NCBI GenBank assembly: GCA_905250125.1
Contig: CAJNOL010000059.1
Span: 69,381-133,380 of the forward strand
Direction of reading: 5' to 3'
Source: Rotaria sordida
Taxonomy: Eukaryota > Rotifera > Eurotatoria > Philodinida > Philodinidae
Length of the DNA stretch: 64,000 nt
Made by a program: the position numbers and the translations under genes. The notes under the pieces are model-generated. The model saw only the letters and a list, made by a program, of their open reading frames with translations. It was not told the origin of the DNA and searched no databases. Of the stretch, positions 46,149 to 60,300 are shown in pieces (the stretch's first letter is position 1; each line of letters opens with the position of its first letter).

Positions 46149-48186
46149 AATTGCATTTATGGACGTTGTCCCTCTTACAGATTGCATCTAGACGGATATT
46201 TGGCTATGAATGGAAATCGTACTTTTTCAAGATTTAAATATAGGGAAATATACTTCGAAATATAGTCTATATAATGATATAAATAACTTTGTTACAAACC
46301 TAAAAGAAACTGAAAAACCAGTTGTCTGAGAATCGTGATTTTACCGAGAAAATTAAACTGTTCGACAGACAAATCAATTACATTTTCTCAGTCCCCAAAC
46401 TAAGATCTGTGTCGTCCGAATGATTAGTTCCATAAAATGAAAAACTCACCTGCATCCAACCTTCAAACTTTGCCAGAATATTCTTCTATCTACTGTCTCT
46501 AATCCCTGTTAGTGCAAACATTCGTGGACTACACAATGGGTTTCCAATATACCTAGACTTTTCAGTTTGTCTGACTTTGAAAAAATATTTAATCGACACA
46601 AATGATATATTTGGAATCAGTGTATTAAACTACGTCGAATGATATATAACACAAAATAATTTTGAAGAAAGAAATGCGTGCAGGGATCCTCCTCAGGTAT
46701 TTTTCGTCGGAACACTTTTTTCCTCCAAATCTCTTGTTCTTAAAAAATGTTTTTCTGCATCATATGCAATCATTTCTGAGGAAAGAAATTCCTTTCCGAA
46801 CAAGACAGTCACATGTCCGTTTGCCATACGAAAATATCTACAGTGCTTCACTTCGCCTGTCCAGTTTCTTCACCCTCATTCACACCCAAAGATCAAACAC
46901 ACGTTTAATAAACAACAAACAAAGATCTAAGCTATTGCAAAGTTTTTGTTTTTTAAATACATTGTAGTTTAATGAATAGAAAATAGTACAAACAAAAACT
47001 GAAGTTCAATATCAATGACACTCGAAAATCTAATAATGTTCATATTATAGAATTTTCAATTATTTCAACATCATATTCATATTCAACTCATTGATTCAGT
47101 TCATCTTCTATGTAAGATTGCTCTTCAAAATTCTGCGAAAAATTTTGTAAAAAAGAAGGAAAATATTCATAGTAATTATCTGGACGTCTAGAAATCCTTG
47201 ATCCTTCCTCTCCCCCTTGACTTGGATGGTTTTAATGAATAACTTCTTGTCTGTTATAATATGACACAGATATGAAATCAGTCGTATCTTTTTTCTGTAT
47301 GAATAAACGATAAGCAAAATAAACGAAAGATTTTATTCATTCGTGTTACGATAAAATTAAAAAGTCAAATATATTTTTTTTTCATATGGAAATGAGCAAA
47401 CAACAGAAATTACTTTAATATTCAATGAGAATTCGAGATTGAAAATTATAAAAATTATCAAATTGAAAAATAAAAAATATGATCATTTTGTCTTAGTATT
47501 GCTGATAGAAAACTTTAGTTGATTGACTAGATTTACTTTTAATTATTAGAATTATTAGTTAAGACAATCAAAAATATTCAAGTCTCTTTTTTCAAGTAAA
47601 TAGACCTTCATTGACTTAGGTTATTATGCCGAATGATATACATCTCAATGAAAAATAACTATTATTTTCTAAGAGAATGAATTGTTTTTTCCTAATAATA
47701 ATGATGACAGTAATATAATTTATAATATATCAAATTTTGATTTCAACACTAAACAATAAACAAATTCTAATTTTGCTTGAATTAGAGAGGAAAATAGTAA
47801 TCAACTCTCTGTCAAAGAAAAATAAAACCAAGATTAATGATTCCCTCTAATGTCATCCGGGTTTTATTTTTGTTTTTCTAGACTGCATTGTTTTCATAAG
47901 ACATAAGACATAAGGTTAAAGTCTGTGCAAGACAAAAGAATATTTTTCTATCACCATTCAACAAATTGTTCCGTTAATCATCAATACATAAGTCAATATT
48001 TTTTAAGCATTCGAACTAAGACATCTACTATTTTTATTCCATTAGCTTGACAGGACATTGATATAGTGAGTATGTTAAGCAAAAAACGAAAAAAACAAGA
48101 AATTTCTTTTTTTTTATCACATTCAAAAGAAATGAAAAATCAACAGCACACAAATACAACTTAAATTTAATAAATCATTATATGAA
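46149..48186. other. Intergenic, nothing recognised
   Basis: About 2 kb of AT-rich DNA up to the last alternative exon of the calcium pump. The 101-codon open frame at 46662-46967 shows no family features. Confidence 0.5.
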
Positions 48187-48303
48187 TTACTGTAATTCTG
48201 TTTCAGTATCATGTAAAGTATTCGATGTGGGTGCTTTCGATGTCATGGATAATAATGGTTGATTAGATAATGGTGGTTGATAAAAAGCATCCACAACGGC
48301 AAT
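48187..48303 (-). CDS. PMCA: PMCA alternative terminal exon C
   Basis: Acceptor TTAATAG before 48303, phase 0, then [18 protein letters not shown] and a tail ending TETELQ before TAA (38 codons). IAVVDAF continues the calmodulin-binding helix after LQTQ, as IRVVNAF does in vertebrate PMCAs. The last residues do not form a typical PDZ ligand. Confidence 0.7.
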   Translation of the reverse strand: MAVVDAFYQPPLSNQPLLSMTSKAPTSNTLHDTETELQ

Positions 48304-50966
48304 CTATTAAGATAAAAACAAAAAGATAGAGAGAGAGAGAGAGAGACAGTATAAATAAAAATCCAAAAGATTATCTGTGAAAAAATATGAATAAAATAAT
48401 GAGTTTTGTTCATTTAAGCCAATAAAGCATTTTTCATTAGTTGAACAAAGACCAAGAAGGAAATGAATTGTATAAATATATTTATATATATATATCATCC
48501 TCCAACTTGTTTATGTCTTTTATTGATATGGAATAAATCAGAAAAAGATTTTATTATTTTTTTTCATTATTTTCATATTCATATTATTCGACTACAGATA
48601 TGATTATGATCATCATCATCTTCATCACAAAGGAAAAAAAACAAAAACACAGAGACAAAAGAAAAAAAACGAAAGAAGAAAAACAAAAAGAAGAATAAAA
48701 TTGAAATCTATCTAGTCTAGGGACAGAGGTCATATTTAAAGAAGGCAGTGAACAGTCATCATCACTCGGTGTATTTTAATCTCTTCCCTCGACTTAAGAT
48801 ATCGAAGTATAATTATCATATATATACATATATATATATATTCTTTTGTTTTTTGTGTTTTATGTCTTCTTTTTGCATTTGACATTGCCATCCATCTGTC
48901 GTGTAGCACCGCTCGACTGTGACTGACTGATTTTGCAGAGAGAGTGGAGATAGAGAAAAATATAAAGAAAAAAAGAGAAAAAAAGAAATTCTGCTGTAAT
49001 TTAGAACTTAAAAAAAAAAGAAAATACATTATCACACGTTTGCAAAAAAAAAGAAGAAGAAACGAGAAATACACATACTCTAAATGCGCGCAAATATGTA
49101 AGAAAAGAGAGCAACAAAGAAGATAGGAGGATACATCGACTTAAAGATAGTAATAGAGGAAAAAAAATAGACACTGGAAGCATAAGAGATACGAGCCCAC
49201 CAATGTAAATGTTTTGTTTTTAAGTGGTTGTTAGTGTCTTTATTTTTTGCTGTATCGTTATTTTTAAACTTCAGTTTCTTGTATAACTTTTTCTGGTAAT
49301 GATTGATTATCAGTGGTAATTACAGTATGAAGAGGATAAGGACGTTGAGTATCGTAATAATACGATGATAATTTAGGTACAGTATTGGCTCGTAGCCTAT
49401 CTAATGTTGCAAATTCTGGTGGGTGTCGATCGATTGAATCTTCAAATGCTTCTATCACACGAAGCTAGAATGATGTGAATAAAAAATAAATAAAAGAAAA
49501 AACTGATCAATTTTTATCAAAATAAATCACAAAAAGATACATAAGGAATAATTAAATAAACAACTTAAACAGGGAAAAAGATAATAATAGGGAAAGATGA
49601 AAAAGACAAAAGAAATAATTGATTAATCTTCATGCACATACAACATTCAAAGCTGTTAAAAAAAGAAAAAGCCAAGACTAATAGCAGCAAGACAATAATA
49701 AAAGCATAAGTCTATTCTATATTTATTAGTAAAACAAAAAGGATAGTTTCTTTTTTGTTTCTCCTTTTTTACTTTTTCAGATTTGTCTATTTTTTTGCTT
49801 AGAATATTAAAAATACTAAACTAAGGCAAGACACAAAACACAGATACATGACAATCAATGTAATTAAAACGAATAGGGAAACACAAAAAAAGGAGACATA
49901 TACATATATCGAACAAATGGGTCAAACCTCAAGAGAAATGGATGCAATATGGTGTAGATGTTATGGTATTTTAGGATGGATAAATCAAGAGACGTTAAGC
50001 GCACATGCGCTTTCATATAGATGATAGTAGTTACCATTGGGAAGACGGCGATTTGGCAACATGTTCTTGGAAAGTTTTAACGACTTGTACCTGTCATAGG
50101 GATTATAGAGAAATAATAATAATAGAAAAAGAAAAGAAAAGAAAAGAAAATTAATTAAATAAAAAAACAAAACATAAAATTAATAATATTTTGATCAAAT
50201 TAATTTCTTTTTTTTTTGTTTATTTCTTTTCGTCACTCGAGAAAAGATTTCTATTTTTAATAATTGATCGATAAATCACATATAAAATTTTCTCATCAAT
50301 AACATATCGATAGATACCTATTCTATATTCACTCTAATGAATGATTATTTCTAAAAAGAAAATATACAAATAATCTTTTTCTTTTTCAATAATATCTTTT
50401 CATTCTAGACTGAAAAAGAATATATCAATTTGATATTCATCAATTTCTAGATTGAATACAAGTCATTAATAGGCATATAGCATAGTTATTTTTAAATGCA
50501 CGCATGCACTAAAAAATTAAGCGAAGTCAAATTTTTATTTTTTTTTGCAGTGTTATTTAGATGATAAAAATTAAAGAGAGATTAAGCAAGTTTTAATAAT
50601 ATAATTATATATTGAGATTATTGCTCAAGAGAATTATGGTTAATTGCATAAAACAGAACAAACACCAGCGATATTATTGATTTTTTTTTTGTATATGTAA
50701 ATTTTATTACAAGAAGAAGAAAAAGAAGAAGATAATGGAATCTATAAATATTCTTCTGGTTTTTTTTAATTTTATTGTTACATACCTGTGTTTGAAGACG
50801 TGTTATTCCTCGTAACCAAAGTATTTGTCCTTTTGTTAAACTTGCTCCTCCTCTTGATTGTCCTTCTGGACCTATATCCATCGGTGATGTTGATTCATAA
50901 ACTTCACCTGCACCCCATTTTGGCATATGACGTGTCCCCGGGATCAAATTAACTACCTAAAATAAC

Positions 50967-50999
<33 letters not shown>

Positions 51000-53900
51000 T
51001 CTTTTGTTTTTTTAATTTACTTGATTCCATAGAAGAACTGTAACACCAAAAAGAAGACACCACATCCATTGTTCAAATGATAATGCAACACAAGAAAATG
51101 CAAATGAACCATATTGAACAAGAAGAATTTGTACAACAAATGTTACAATCCATATACCATAAAAAATTGGATTTGTAAATATTCCACGAAAAACATTTTT
51201 TTCACCATGAATTTTTCGACAATTAATTTCATTAAATAACGTCATTAAAACAAATACATTAAATATCATTGTAAAATGTTCAGATGGTCTAAATACATTA
51301 TCAACTGGACGACCATCATCCATAGCAAATACTTTAGGTCCTTAAAAATTTTTTTAAAAATAAATAAATATAATCAATATATTTTTCTTTTTTTTCTTAC
51401 CAGCAAATAAAATAAAAAGCATAACAGCTAATTGATAAATAGCATGACCAAGAATGTTTTTCATCATTGTTCGTGATATTAATGGTCGTGTTCGTCCATA
51501 TGGTTTACGTGTTAATAATTCTTCAGTTGGTACTTCTGTAGCAAGTGCTAATGATGCCAATGTATCCATAATTAAATTAACCCATAACATTTGTACAGCA
51601 CGTAATGGAGATTCTTTAACAATACATGCTCCAATAAAAGCACAAAATACAGCAACAACATTAACAGTTAATTGAAATTGAAGAAATTTTGCTATTGAAT
51701 CATATACATTACGACCCCACATAACAGCTTTGACAATTGAATTAAAATTATCATCAACAAGAATAATATCGGATGCTTCTTTTGCTACATCAGTACCTTG
51801 TATACCCTATTAAATAAAGTTTTGAAAATTAATAAAATTTATTTGATTCATTATATAGATTTGAATATAATTAAATTAATTCAAATTGTAGAATAGTTTA
51901 CTTTTAAATTGCATGTATATATTCAAATCTAGATTGAGATTATATCTCATGAGAAAAGTCTTTCAACTGATTAATCGCTTTTGAGTTGAGACTATAGTGC
52001 ATCATGTAGACTATAATAAGCTATGAGAATGTCCTGAACAAAACAAAAAAAAACGAGTTCGAGCTCTTAGCTTATTACTATCGAGATATTGCATTGTTAC
52101 GATATTTTTTAATACAATGTCGTAGTCTGTCTCCCCTTAGGAATACTAAGCAAAAAAAATGATTTTCCTATTTTGATTAGAAATTTTGCATAGAGATAAG
52201 TCTTTATGACAATAATTTATTATGAAAATTTCAAATCTTTTTTATTTGTTTTCATAGTTCATTAGGAACTATCTGATGTATATAGTCTTAACTTAAAAGT
52301 AATTAACTAGTTGGAATACTTTTGTCGATAGATTTTAGATCTTTGTTAAGAATTCAATTTAAATGAAAAATAAATTACTAACCATAGCAAAACCGACATC
52401 AGCTTTTTTCAAAGCAGGTCCATCATTTGTTCCATCACCAGTAACAGCAACAACTTCACGTGTTGGACTTATTTTTGATGCAATAATACCTCGAACTAAT
52501 ACATATTTATCTAATGGTGATGAACGAGCTAATACACGTAATTGTGGCCAAACTTTATCAAATAAAATTTGTTCGACCTATATAATAATAAAAAAAATAA
52601 AATAAAAAAATTTTTTTTTTTAATGAATTTCAATTATACTTCTCCATCTGGTTTTGATCTTATACGTCGATTAAATTCTTTTCCTTCAAGTACTAAAAAA
52701 CTATCATTTGGTGATATAATACCACATTTAAGTGCTATTGATCGAGCTGTATTCACATTATCACCTGTAACCATACGTACTGTTATACCAGCATTACGAC
52801 ATTTAGCTATAGCATCTGGTACTTCAGGTCGTACAGGATCTTCAATACCACATATACATATACATGTTAATTGATCAACAATATTAGTTTCATCATCCCA
52901 ATCGGGTAAATTAATTGATTGAAAATCTCTATATGCAATACATATTGTACGTAAACCATCACATGCCATTGGTTCAATAACTGTTTGTACAAGACGATCA
53001 TAATCAACAGTCGAAAATGGTACAATATCACCATTACGATTTAATATTGTTTTACATTTTTTTAAAACAATTTCCGATGCACCTTTTGTATACATACGTA
53101 TAGTTGAATCAGGTCGACGTACAACAGTTGACATATTTTTTCTTACAGAATTAAATGTATAAACATGAACATATTTTTCTACAGGATAATGTGTACGTAT
53201 TTCATCATAACTTCCTTCAAGTATTTCAACAAAACCTAATAAAGCACATTCAGTTTTATTTCCAATTTGTTTTGGAAAAATTTCTTTTTCTGCTGGAGGC
53301 TTGAAAAAAAAGAAGAAAAATTTTCTTTTTCGTTATAGATATTATGTAAAACTTACTAATAATTTTGATGAATAACTGCTATTAATAGATATACCTTCAA
53401 ATACAATTTCTTTTGTTCTAGCTGGTATAACAATTTCTTTAGCTTTAATAGGATTTTCAACATTTTTCCAATGTTTTTCTCCAATATATACTTGTACAAC
53501 AGTCATACGATTTGTTGTTAATGTTCCTGTTTTATCTGAACATATTGCTGTTGCATTACCCATAGTTTCGCATGCATCCAAATGACGAACTAAATTATTA
53601 TCAATCATCATTTTCTAATAAAAAAAAATTATAAGATTATAATTAAAGAAAGAAAGAAAGTAATTAACTAACTTTAACAGCATAAGCTAATGATATTGTT
53701 ACAGCCAATGGTAAACCTTCAGGTACAGCAACGACTAATACTGTTATACCTGTAATTAAATATCGTACAAATCGACTCCAATATTTATTACTCCATCGTT
53801 CACGTCTAGAGATTAATTAAAGAAATTATAAGAGTAAGTTAAAGAAGTTTTTGTTTGTTTTTTTTACCGTTGAACAAATTCTTCAATAGAAAATCGAATC

Positions 53901-55585
53901 AATAGAACAAGTACAGTTAAAATAGCAATTGTCATTCCTAAAAGAATTAAATAAAATAAAAAACAGATATACCATTATTAAAATCTATTTTAATGAAAAA
54001 AAACATCATGTTACCTGCATATCCAATTTGAATAGCTAATCTTGTTAATTTAGCTTGTAAAATTGATCGTTCTGCAGCTTTATGACGCTCGGGTTCATCA
54101 TCACTACCTGTTTGTTTAGCATTATCAGGTACAACTTCTTGTAATTCAGTTGTATCATGATTATTAACAGTTGCATCTAATTTATAAAAAAAAAGAACGA
54201 ATTGTTTTTTTTCTCTTTAAATAATAAAACAAAAAACAAAAAGAAAAGCACGAAGCATTTTTTTAATTAGTATTTTAATAGCAATTATTAAGTCAATATT
54301 AATATAGAATTAACGACATTAATATAAAAGAAAAATACCTGCTTTCGATCCTGTATTTACTAGATGTTCTTTAACCTCTGCATCGGCAGTAGCATCTGAA
54401 TATGTATTAGGAAAAGTTGAGGGAACATTTCAAGGATAACATAAAATTCTATATCATACTTTGTTTTTTTTTAGCATCTGGTTTTTTATTAGCACTACCA
54501 TCTTCTTTGGCTGTGCCTAATAATTTAAATGACATTCCAGTTTGACTATGTTCACCGACAGCCAATACTAACATTTTACCACTACCTTCCATAATATTTG
54601 TACCTTAAAAAAATACAAGATAAAACAAATTCAATTAATTAATAGTTTAATCTTGATTTCTTTTGTTGTTATTTTTTTTCTCTCACCGGAAAGAAGAAAT
54701 GGATCTCTTGATTCATGTTTTTTAACTAAATCTGATTCTCCAGTTAATGATGACTCATCAATTTTAAGATCATTTGATTGTACAACAACACCATCAACTG
54801 GTAATGCATCTCCATATTTAATTTGACATATATCACCAACAACAATATCTTTTGTTGGAATTTGTCGTACGGTATTTTCTCTAATAACATTAAATTTTTG
54901 ATCGAGATCAATTTTCGAACGTAGACCACGAAATTGTCGTTCTTTTGTCCAATCATTAAATGCTGTTACTAGAACAACAACAATTACAGCAATAATAATT
55001 GCTGCACCTTCAATCCATTCAACATTTGCTTCTTCTGAAAAACAAAAAATAAATACACAAGAAATAATTTTTCTTATAAATTTAAAAACAAAATAAAAAA
55101 ACAATATTTTACTTGGTCTATGTGCAGCTTCAAATGTTTCTTCACCTGGATGATAAAATGATAAAGCAAATGAAATGACAGCACAAATGATAAGTATAAT
55201 AAGTGTAACATCTTGAAGAGCATCAAACATTAGGCGAAAAAATGTTTTTGGCGGTTGTTGTGGAATTTCATTACGACCAAATGCAGCTGCACGCATTGAT
55301 AAATCATTCTCATCATTAGATAAACCTAAACAAAACAAAACAAAACTCTTGTTTATTGTTTGTTGTTTTTTCTTTTCATTTTATTTTACCAGTTATTAAA
55401 TTTGTTTTGAGCTTTTGTGCAAGACCACTAAGACCACCATATGTTTCATTAAGTTCTTGAATACCTTCATGACCTCGTGTTTGCATTAATGCTTCTAATT
55501 CTCGAACAGAAAGGCCAAATTCGCGACCAGCTTCTTCAGCAGTTAAATTATTATGACCTGCGGTGGTTTTTTTCTTCTTTGCCAT
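48187..55585 (-). CDS. PMCA: Plasma-membrane Ca2+-transporting ATPase (PMCA)
   Basis: Shared exons: 55585-55390, 55325-55113, 55034-54687, 54603-54460, 54395-54339, 54176-54015, 53937-53868, 53805-53673, 53614-53357, 53299-52640, 52577-52383, 51806-51401, 51340-51021, 50956-50786. All use GT-AG with matching phases and code for 1,111 residues; one of three terminal exons then adds 19, 66 or 38. Landmarks: SSLTGES (A domain), VPEGLP in TM4 (about 424-429), the phosphorylation site CSDKTGT (Asp near 468), TKGASE (nucleotide binding) and GDGTNDGP (about 794). The calmodulin-binding segment starts [16 protein letters not shown] at the end of the last shared exon. The enzyme exports Ca2+ from the cytosol, driven by ATP and activated by calmodulin. 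Exon 5 (57 bp, phase 1-1) can be skipped in frame and lies where vertebrate PMCA site A varies. Length and motif order are normal; the gene looks intact. Confidence 0.95.
48304..49263. other. Intron-like spacer between PMCA exons B and C
   Basis: Low-complexity DNA with a GA run at 48329-48346, a TATATA tract near 48478-48496 and A-rich stretches. Reading frames here are simple-sequence artefacts. Confidence 0.6.
49264..49464 (-). CDS. PMCA: PMCA alternative terminal exon B with PDZ ligand
   Basis: Acceptor TTCTAG before 49464, phase 0, then [18 protein letters not shown] and a 66-residue tail ending ETEV before TAA. LRVIEAF completes the calmodulin-binding helix. E-T-x-V at the C-terminus is a class I PDZ-binding motif, like the C-terminus of vertebrate PMCA 'b' splice forms. 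This is the longest of the three tails. Confidence 0.85.
   Translation of the reverse strand, partial: LRVIEAFEDSIDRHPPEFATLDRLRANTVPKLSSYYYDTQRPYPLHTVITTDNQSLPEKVIQETEV
50031..50090 (-). CDS. PMCA: PMCA alternative terminal exon A, short tail
   Basis: Acceptor ATGACAG before 50090, phase 0, then [19 protein letters not shown] and TAA (19 codons). VQVVKTF again completes the calmodulin-binding helix, but the tail stops soon after and has no PDZ ligand. A donor-like TG|GTAACT overlaps the stop, but joining it to exon B or C would shift the frame, so I read A as terminal. Confidence 0.7.
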   Translation of the reverse strand, partial: VQVVKTFQEHVAKSPSSQW

Positions 55586-57262
55586 TTGAAATATATAATG
55601 ATATGTATAGAATAAATAGGATTTATTTTGTTTTTCGTAGATAAAATTTAATTAGCTAATTGAATGTTAAGAAAAATATTTCGAAGAAGTTACTCTGTCG
55701 TTGAAAATAAAGTCAGTATAAGTTCGTGATTCATTCATTCATTTATTTAACATACAACGACAGATAGACCTTGAAATAAAAGACAAAAAATAAAAATGAA
55801 AATAGAAAAGAAATCCACTGATAACAAATGTCTCGTGAGAATACAAGCGAACACACATCCATTCTCTATCATATCTCGTTTGGTCGTTTTCTCTGGCCAC
55901 AACGACAACACATACGTTTTTTTTTCTAGTAGCCTCATTTGCAACAAAACTATTGTCGTTCTCTCTTTTTTTTCGCATTCTGTTTGCTCAAATGACAATC
56001 TTAGTACTCGAGTAGAACAAAGAAAAAACACACAGGTAACATTCTATGCTATCTGTATCATTCCCACGTGGAATGATACACAAGGAAACAAATCTAACAA
56101 ATGCAATAAAATATTCCGACCTTTACATATTAAATTTTTCTCACTATTGATCAACACTTTTGATACTAAATAGTAGTGTCATTATTTAGGTATATAATTT
56201 GTCACGAAGGTGAACATATACAATTACTCAAAAGAAAACAAAAAAAAAAAGAACCGTAATTAAAATATTCGTCGTAATATTTCACTCATATGTCGAAATT
56301 TGACATATGACAAATAGTATATTGATCAAATATTTTTTCTTTCTCTTGTTTTATGTGATCAAATTCGTTTGTTACGTCATACAATATAATATCGAAAAAG
56401 ATCAGATCATTATTTTCATCTGTTTTATTTTGTCATTTTAGAATAAAACTTTCACATGTACTGCCTACGCATATCTATATATAAATATATATGTAAAAAT
56501 GGAATAGAACTTACTGATCTTGTCCTCTCGACATTCCTCTTCATATTTTTCTATCGTCAGTTTCCATTTCTTCTCTTCTTATTTCTTGCTCGATTATTCA
56601 ATAACAGGGTCTCTTTTTTGCTCTGTGCGGTTAGTGAAGCGAAGGAAGAAAAAGACCATGAAGGGTAGTGCTCTGACAACAAGAGCAATAGTGAGAAAAT
56701 CGGGTCGCTCGGCAATGATGATGATGTATGAATACGAACTATAGACATACTAATAGAGAAAAAAAGAGAAAAAAGAGAAAAAAAGAGAGAGAGAGAGAGA
56801 AAGAAAGATCGGAATAATCACCTAATCAGATAATCTTGTTCAACGATCGGCCACACTGATTTTCCTTTTGCATTATCTATTTTGAACGAAGACAAGAGTG
56901 GCAAAAAAATAATAATAGAAAACAATGACTGAATAAAAACAAAATAATGAATACTAAAAGAAGAGGACAAAAAAAAGGAAAACGAATGATTAAGAGAAGT
57001 ACAGATATTGAATGAAAATAGACAATTAACTTATTTTTACTATAACAATAAAAAAGAAAATTATTAAAAAAAAAGAAAACATTGTACTGACGTTTCACAT
57101 ATAATAACTCATAATGGCATGCTAGTATTTTCGACTAGCCAGCCAGACTTGCTTCTGTTATATTCAGAAGCCGACAAGGGAAATGGAAAATTATTATTCT
57201 CTTTCTTTCATTTTTTTTCAATACAACAACTCTTGTCTTTCTTTCTCCATGACGGCTCACTT

Positions 57263-57264
57263 TG

Positions 57265-57299
<35 letters not shown>

Positions 57300-57300
57300 T
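57263..57300. repeat. ATC trinucleotide microsatellite
   Basis: About 12 consecutive ATC units. It creates a run of His codons in one frame, which is not evidence of a gene. Confidence 0.9.
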
Positions 57301-60300
57301 ATATTACTTTCAAATGGGATAAAACGAAAAAAAACAGAAAGAGAGCATAGCGAAGAAAAAAAAGCAAAGGTATAACAAGTTATTTTATCCGTTTAAATAA
57401 ACTGCTTGTCAAAACACAAGAAAAAAAAAAGAATATTATTTATAGATAAACATACACATACATACATATTTAATAATGACTAACGTTTGTTTGTTGACAT
57501 CTCATAGAAAAGAATACTATCAAGTTGACTAATGTAATAGATTGAAAGAGGTTAAAAAAAAGCAAAAATAATAATAATATTAATAAATGAACTGGAAAAA
57601 GAAAGGTATATATAATTATTTACTGAATAAATAAACGTGTAAGACTAAAAAAAAAACATTATTTTGTTTTTTTTTGTTCTATAACGAGAAAACGCAACAG
57701 TAAGTCTCAATCATATTCACGCGGTTGTGTAAATATCTTGTACAGTCAATCAGTATCATTTTTTATTGATTCTCAAACAAATCGCGACTTAGCTACAACT
57801 TCTTCCTGTAGATTTCTTTGCTTCTTCTCTCGATTTTCTACGACGCTTTTGCTGCTGCTGATGATGATGATGGTGATGGTTGTTGTTGTTGATGTTGTTT
57901 TTCCCGTTACCGTTCTTCTCGCGACATTTTCTTTCTCATTCACTCTTTTTTTTCTTTTTTTGCGCACACAAGAGCACGCTATCTCGCTCTTCAAATCGAC
58001 AACACATTTCTGCCGTTGTTCTACTATAACAACAACTACTATTTCTATACTACCACATTCATTGCTGTTGCTTTTTACCCTTGCGACGACATGTTCGGAA
58101 CTCGATCTTTTTTCCTTCTCTCTTTTTTTTTTCTTGTCCGTGTTTTTTTTTTTCTAACACACATTTACTTGATGTAGTCCGCAATATCTCGAGTTCTTTT
58201 GTTAACAGCATCACATACAACACCCGCCAACACAAAGATGAAAATCGCTTATCGCATCATTGTTGTTCTCATACTTGAGAAAAAGACGAGAAGAGAAGAC
58301 GAACGAGTAAACGATGATTATTATTGATATTGAACACATTGAGACTACGAGAGAAGAAGAAAAAAAAAAGAAAGAAAACGAGAGAAAGATGACAAAAAAT
58401 AACAACAACAACAACAACAATAAAAAAAAATTGGAGAAGTGAAAATAAAAAGAAAAAGAGAACTCTGATTAAGGAAATTGGTGTGTGCTGTGACGAGTAC
58501 CACCACACGAATCATTTCCGCTTCGATACGTTCTTTGTTGAATGAATCGAGCTCATCATCATCATTACTAAATATTGATAGATTTTTTTTCAAAATAAAA
58601 AAAAGAGACACAACAGAACAGAAAATTCTGTTTTCGTAATCAACTATTACAAAAGACAAATATATCTATATATATATATATATATTAGGAACAATTGGGA
58701 AATCGACCATGTGTAACATTATTTAGGTGGGTATGAATGGAATAAGTGAGTCTTCAAGAATGCGAATGAACAAGATTTATGGCGATAATGAACCAATGAT
58801 GTATTTTTAGATGATTCAATAATAAAATTAATAAAACTCTACAGAAAACATGTTTTTGTTTTCCTTATCTTACAAATGGAAATAACATATAAGATGAAGT
58901 CTGTAAAAGAAAACTCCGAAATACTTAATTGAATTATGAGGTCGCTAATGGACGGTTTCCTACGTATTATAAATATAAGGAAATGCATGATTTTTTTTAC
59001 ATTAAATAATGAGAATATTAAAAAATTTGAATAGATTTTAAGATTTTAATTTATTGATGAAGAATTAATTAAATCAATATGTTGTTTAATATAACTAACA
59101 CAGAAAAGAATTCAGTTCCTATATGTTAAAACAACTTGAAAGAAACTTTTGTCACGTCTCAACGTTCATGTCTAGTGAAATTTATCTTTACATGAAATAC
59201 TATGATAGAATAACATCTGTATTTTTATGTATGAAATATTAATTAGAAACAAATTTGTAATTAAATAATAAAACATCATATTTATATAAATGTTTGCCTT
59301 TTCTATCCATATACATACCATATGGACATTCTTTTTATTTACTACATTTAAGATAATAATTAAAGCATATTTTTCATAAACTTAAAAACAACATTTGACA
59401 AGTGTAAGATTATTAAGTGAACTTTTACAATGGTTTTCTTGCATGCAATGTAAATTATTTAGAGTCATTAACAATATATTCTTAATGATATGTATACAGG
59501 ATGCAAAAAAAAAAACGAAATGTTTTTTGTTGTTTAATAAAACTGTAATCTCAAAGTGGTATAAATAATAAACTTTATATCAAATGAAACCTTATTAAAA
59601 ATATGAGTTATGAATTCAATGGATTATCCATAGGAGGATAATTATGAAATTTTTTAAGATTTTAAGAATAGCATTTAGTACTCCAATAGATAATATTAGA
59701 ACTATAATATTTTGACTTTAGTGCTGGTATTTATGTATTAAATTTTTTATCGAAATGATCAGTAAAATATATAATCTGATAGAACGAACACAATTTTATG
59801 TATTTGCAATCGACTATCTATAGAAATACTTAAGCATATTTATCAAATTTTTAGGAAAATTTCATTATTCTGTCGTCTGTCATCCTCCTACAAGTTATTA
59901 ATTTAACTTCTAAAATTCTATTTTTAATAAGCTTTCATTCAATATCAAATCTCTTGAGAACATAGTAAAAATCCCACGAAAAAAATAACTTTTGTTTTTT
60001 TTGTTTTACATACTCTAGAGTTTGCACTATAGTGGGTCATACAATATTTATTAGTATTATTGTTCATATAATTTTATGCTTATTATTTTTTTTTTTCTTC
60101 TATTCTCCATATTTTTCATATAGAATAACAGAAAAACAATTGCGATGTTTTTTTTTTGTCAATGGAAGTGAAGATTTACATTGCTCGAGAATAAATAAAG
60201 CATGTTGTCCTCTAACTAAATTATCATCTAGATGAAAGCTTGATTTTTTTTTCTTTATCATGTCGATCATCGAATGTTTCAACAAGAAAAGTTTGACAAA

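Noticed and set aside
48736..49183. Phe/Ser/Leu-rich and Lys/Arg-rich open frames on both strands
   Set aside because: They come from A-rich/GA-rich simple sequence between PMCA exons B and C.
57119..57322. Open frame with a run of His residues
   Set aside because: The His run is the ATC/CAT microsatellite read in one frame; the rest has no protein-like features.
57738..58659. Several overlapping open frames rich in Phe, Ser, Val or Lys
   Set aside because: Poly-purine/poly-pyrimidine and trinucleotide tracts keep stop codons out; no conserved motif.
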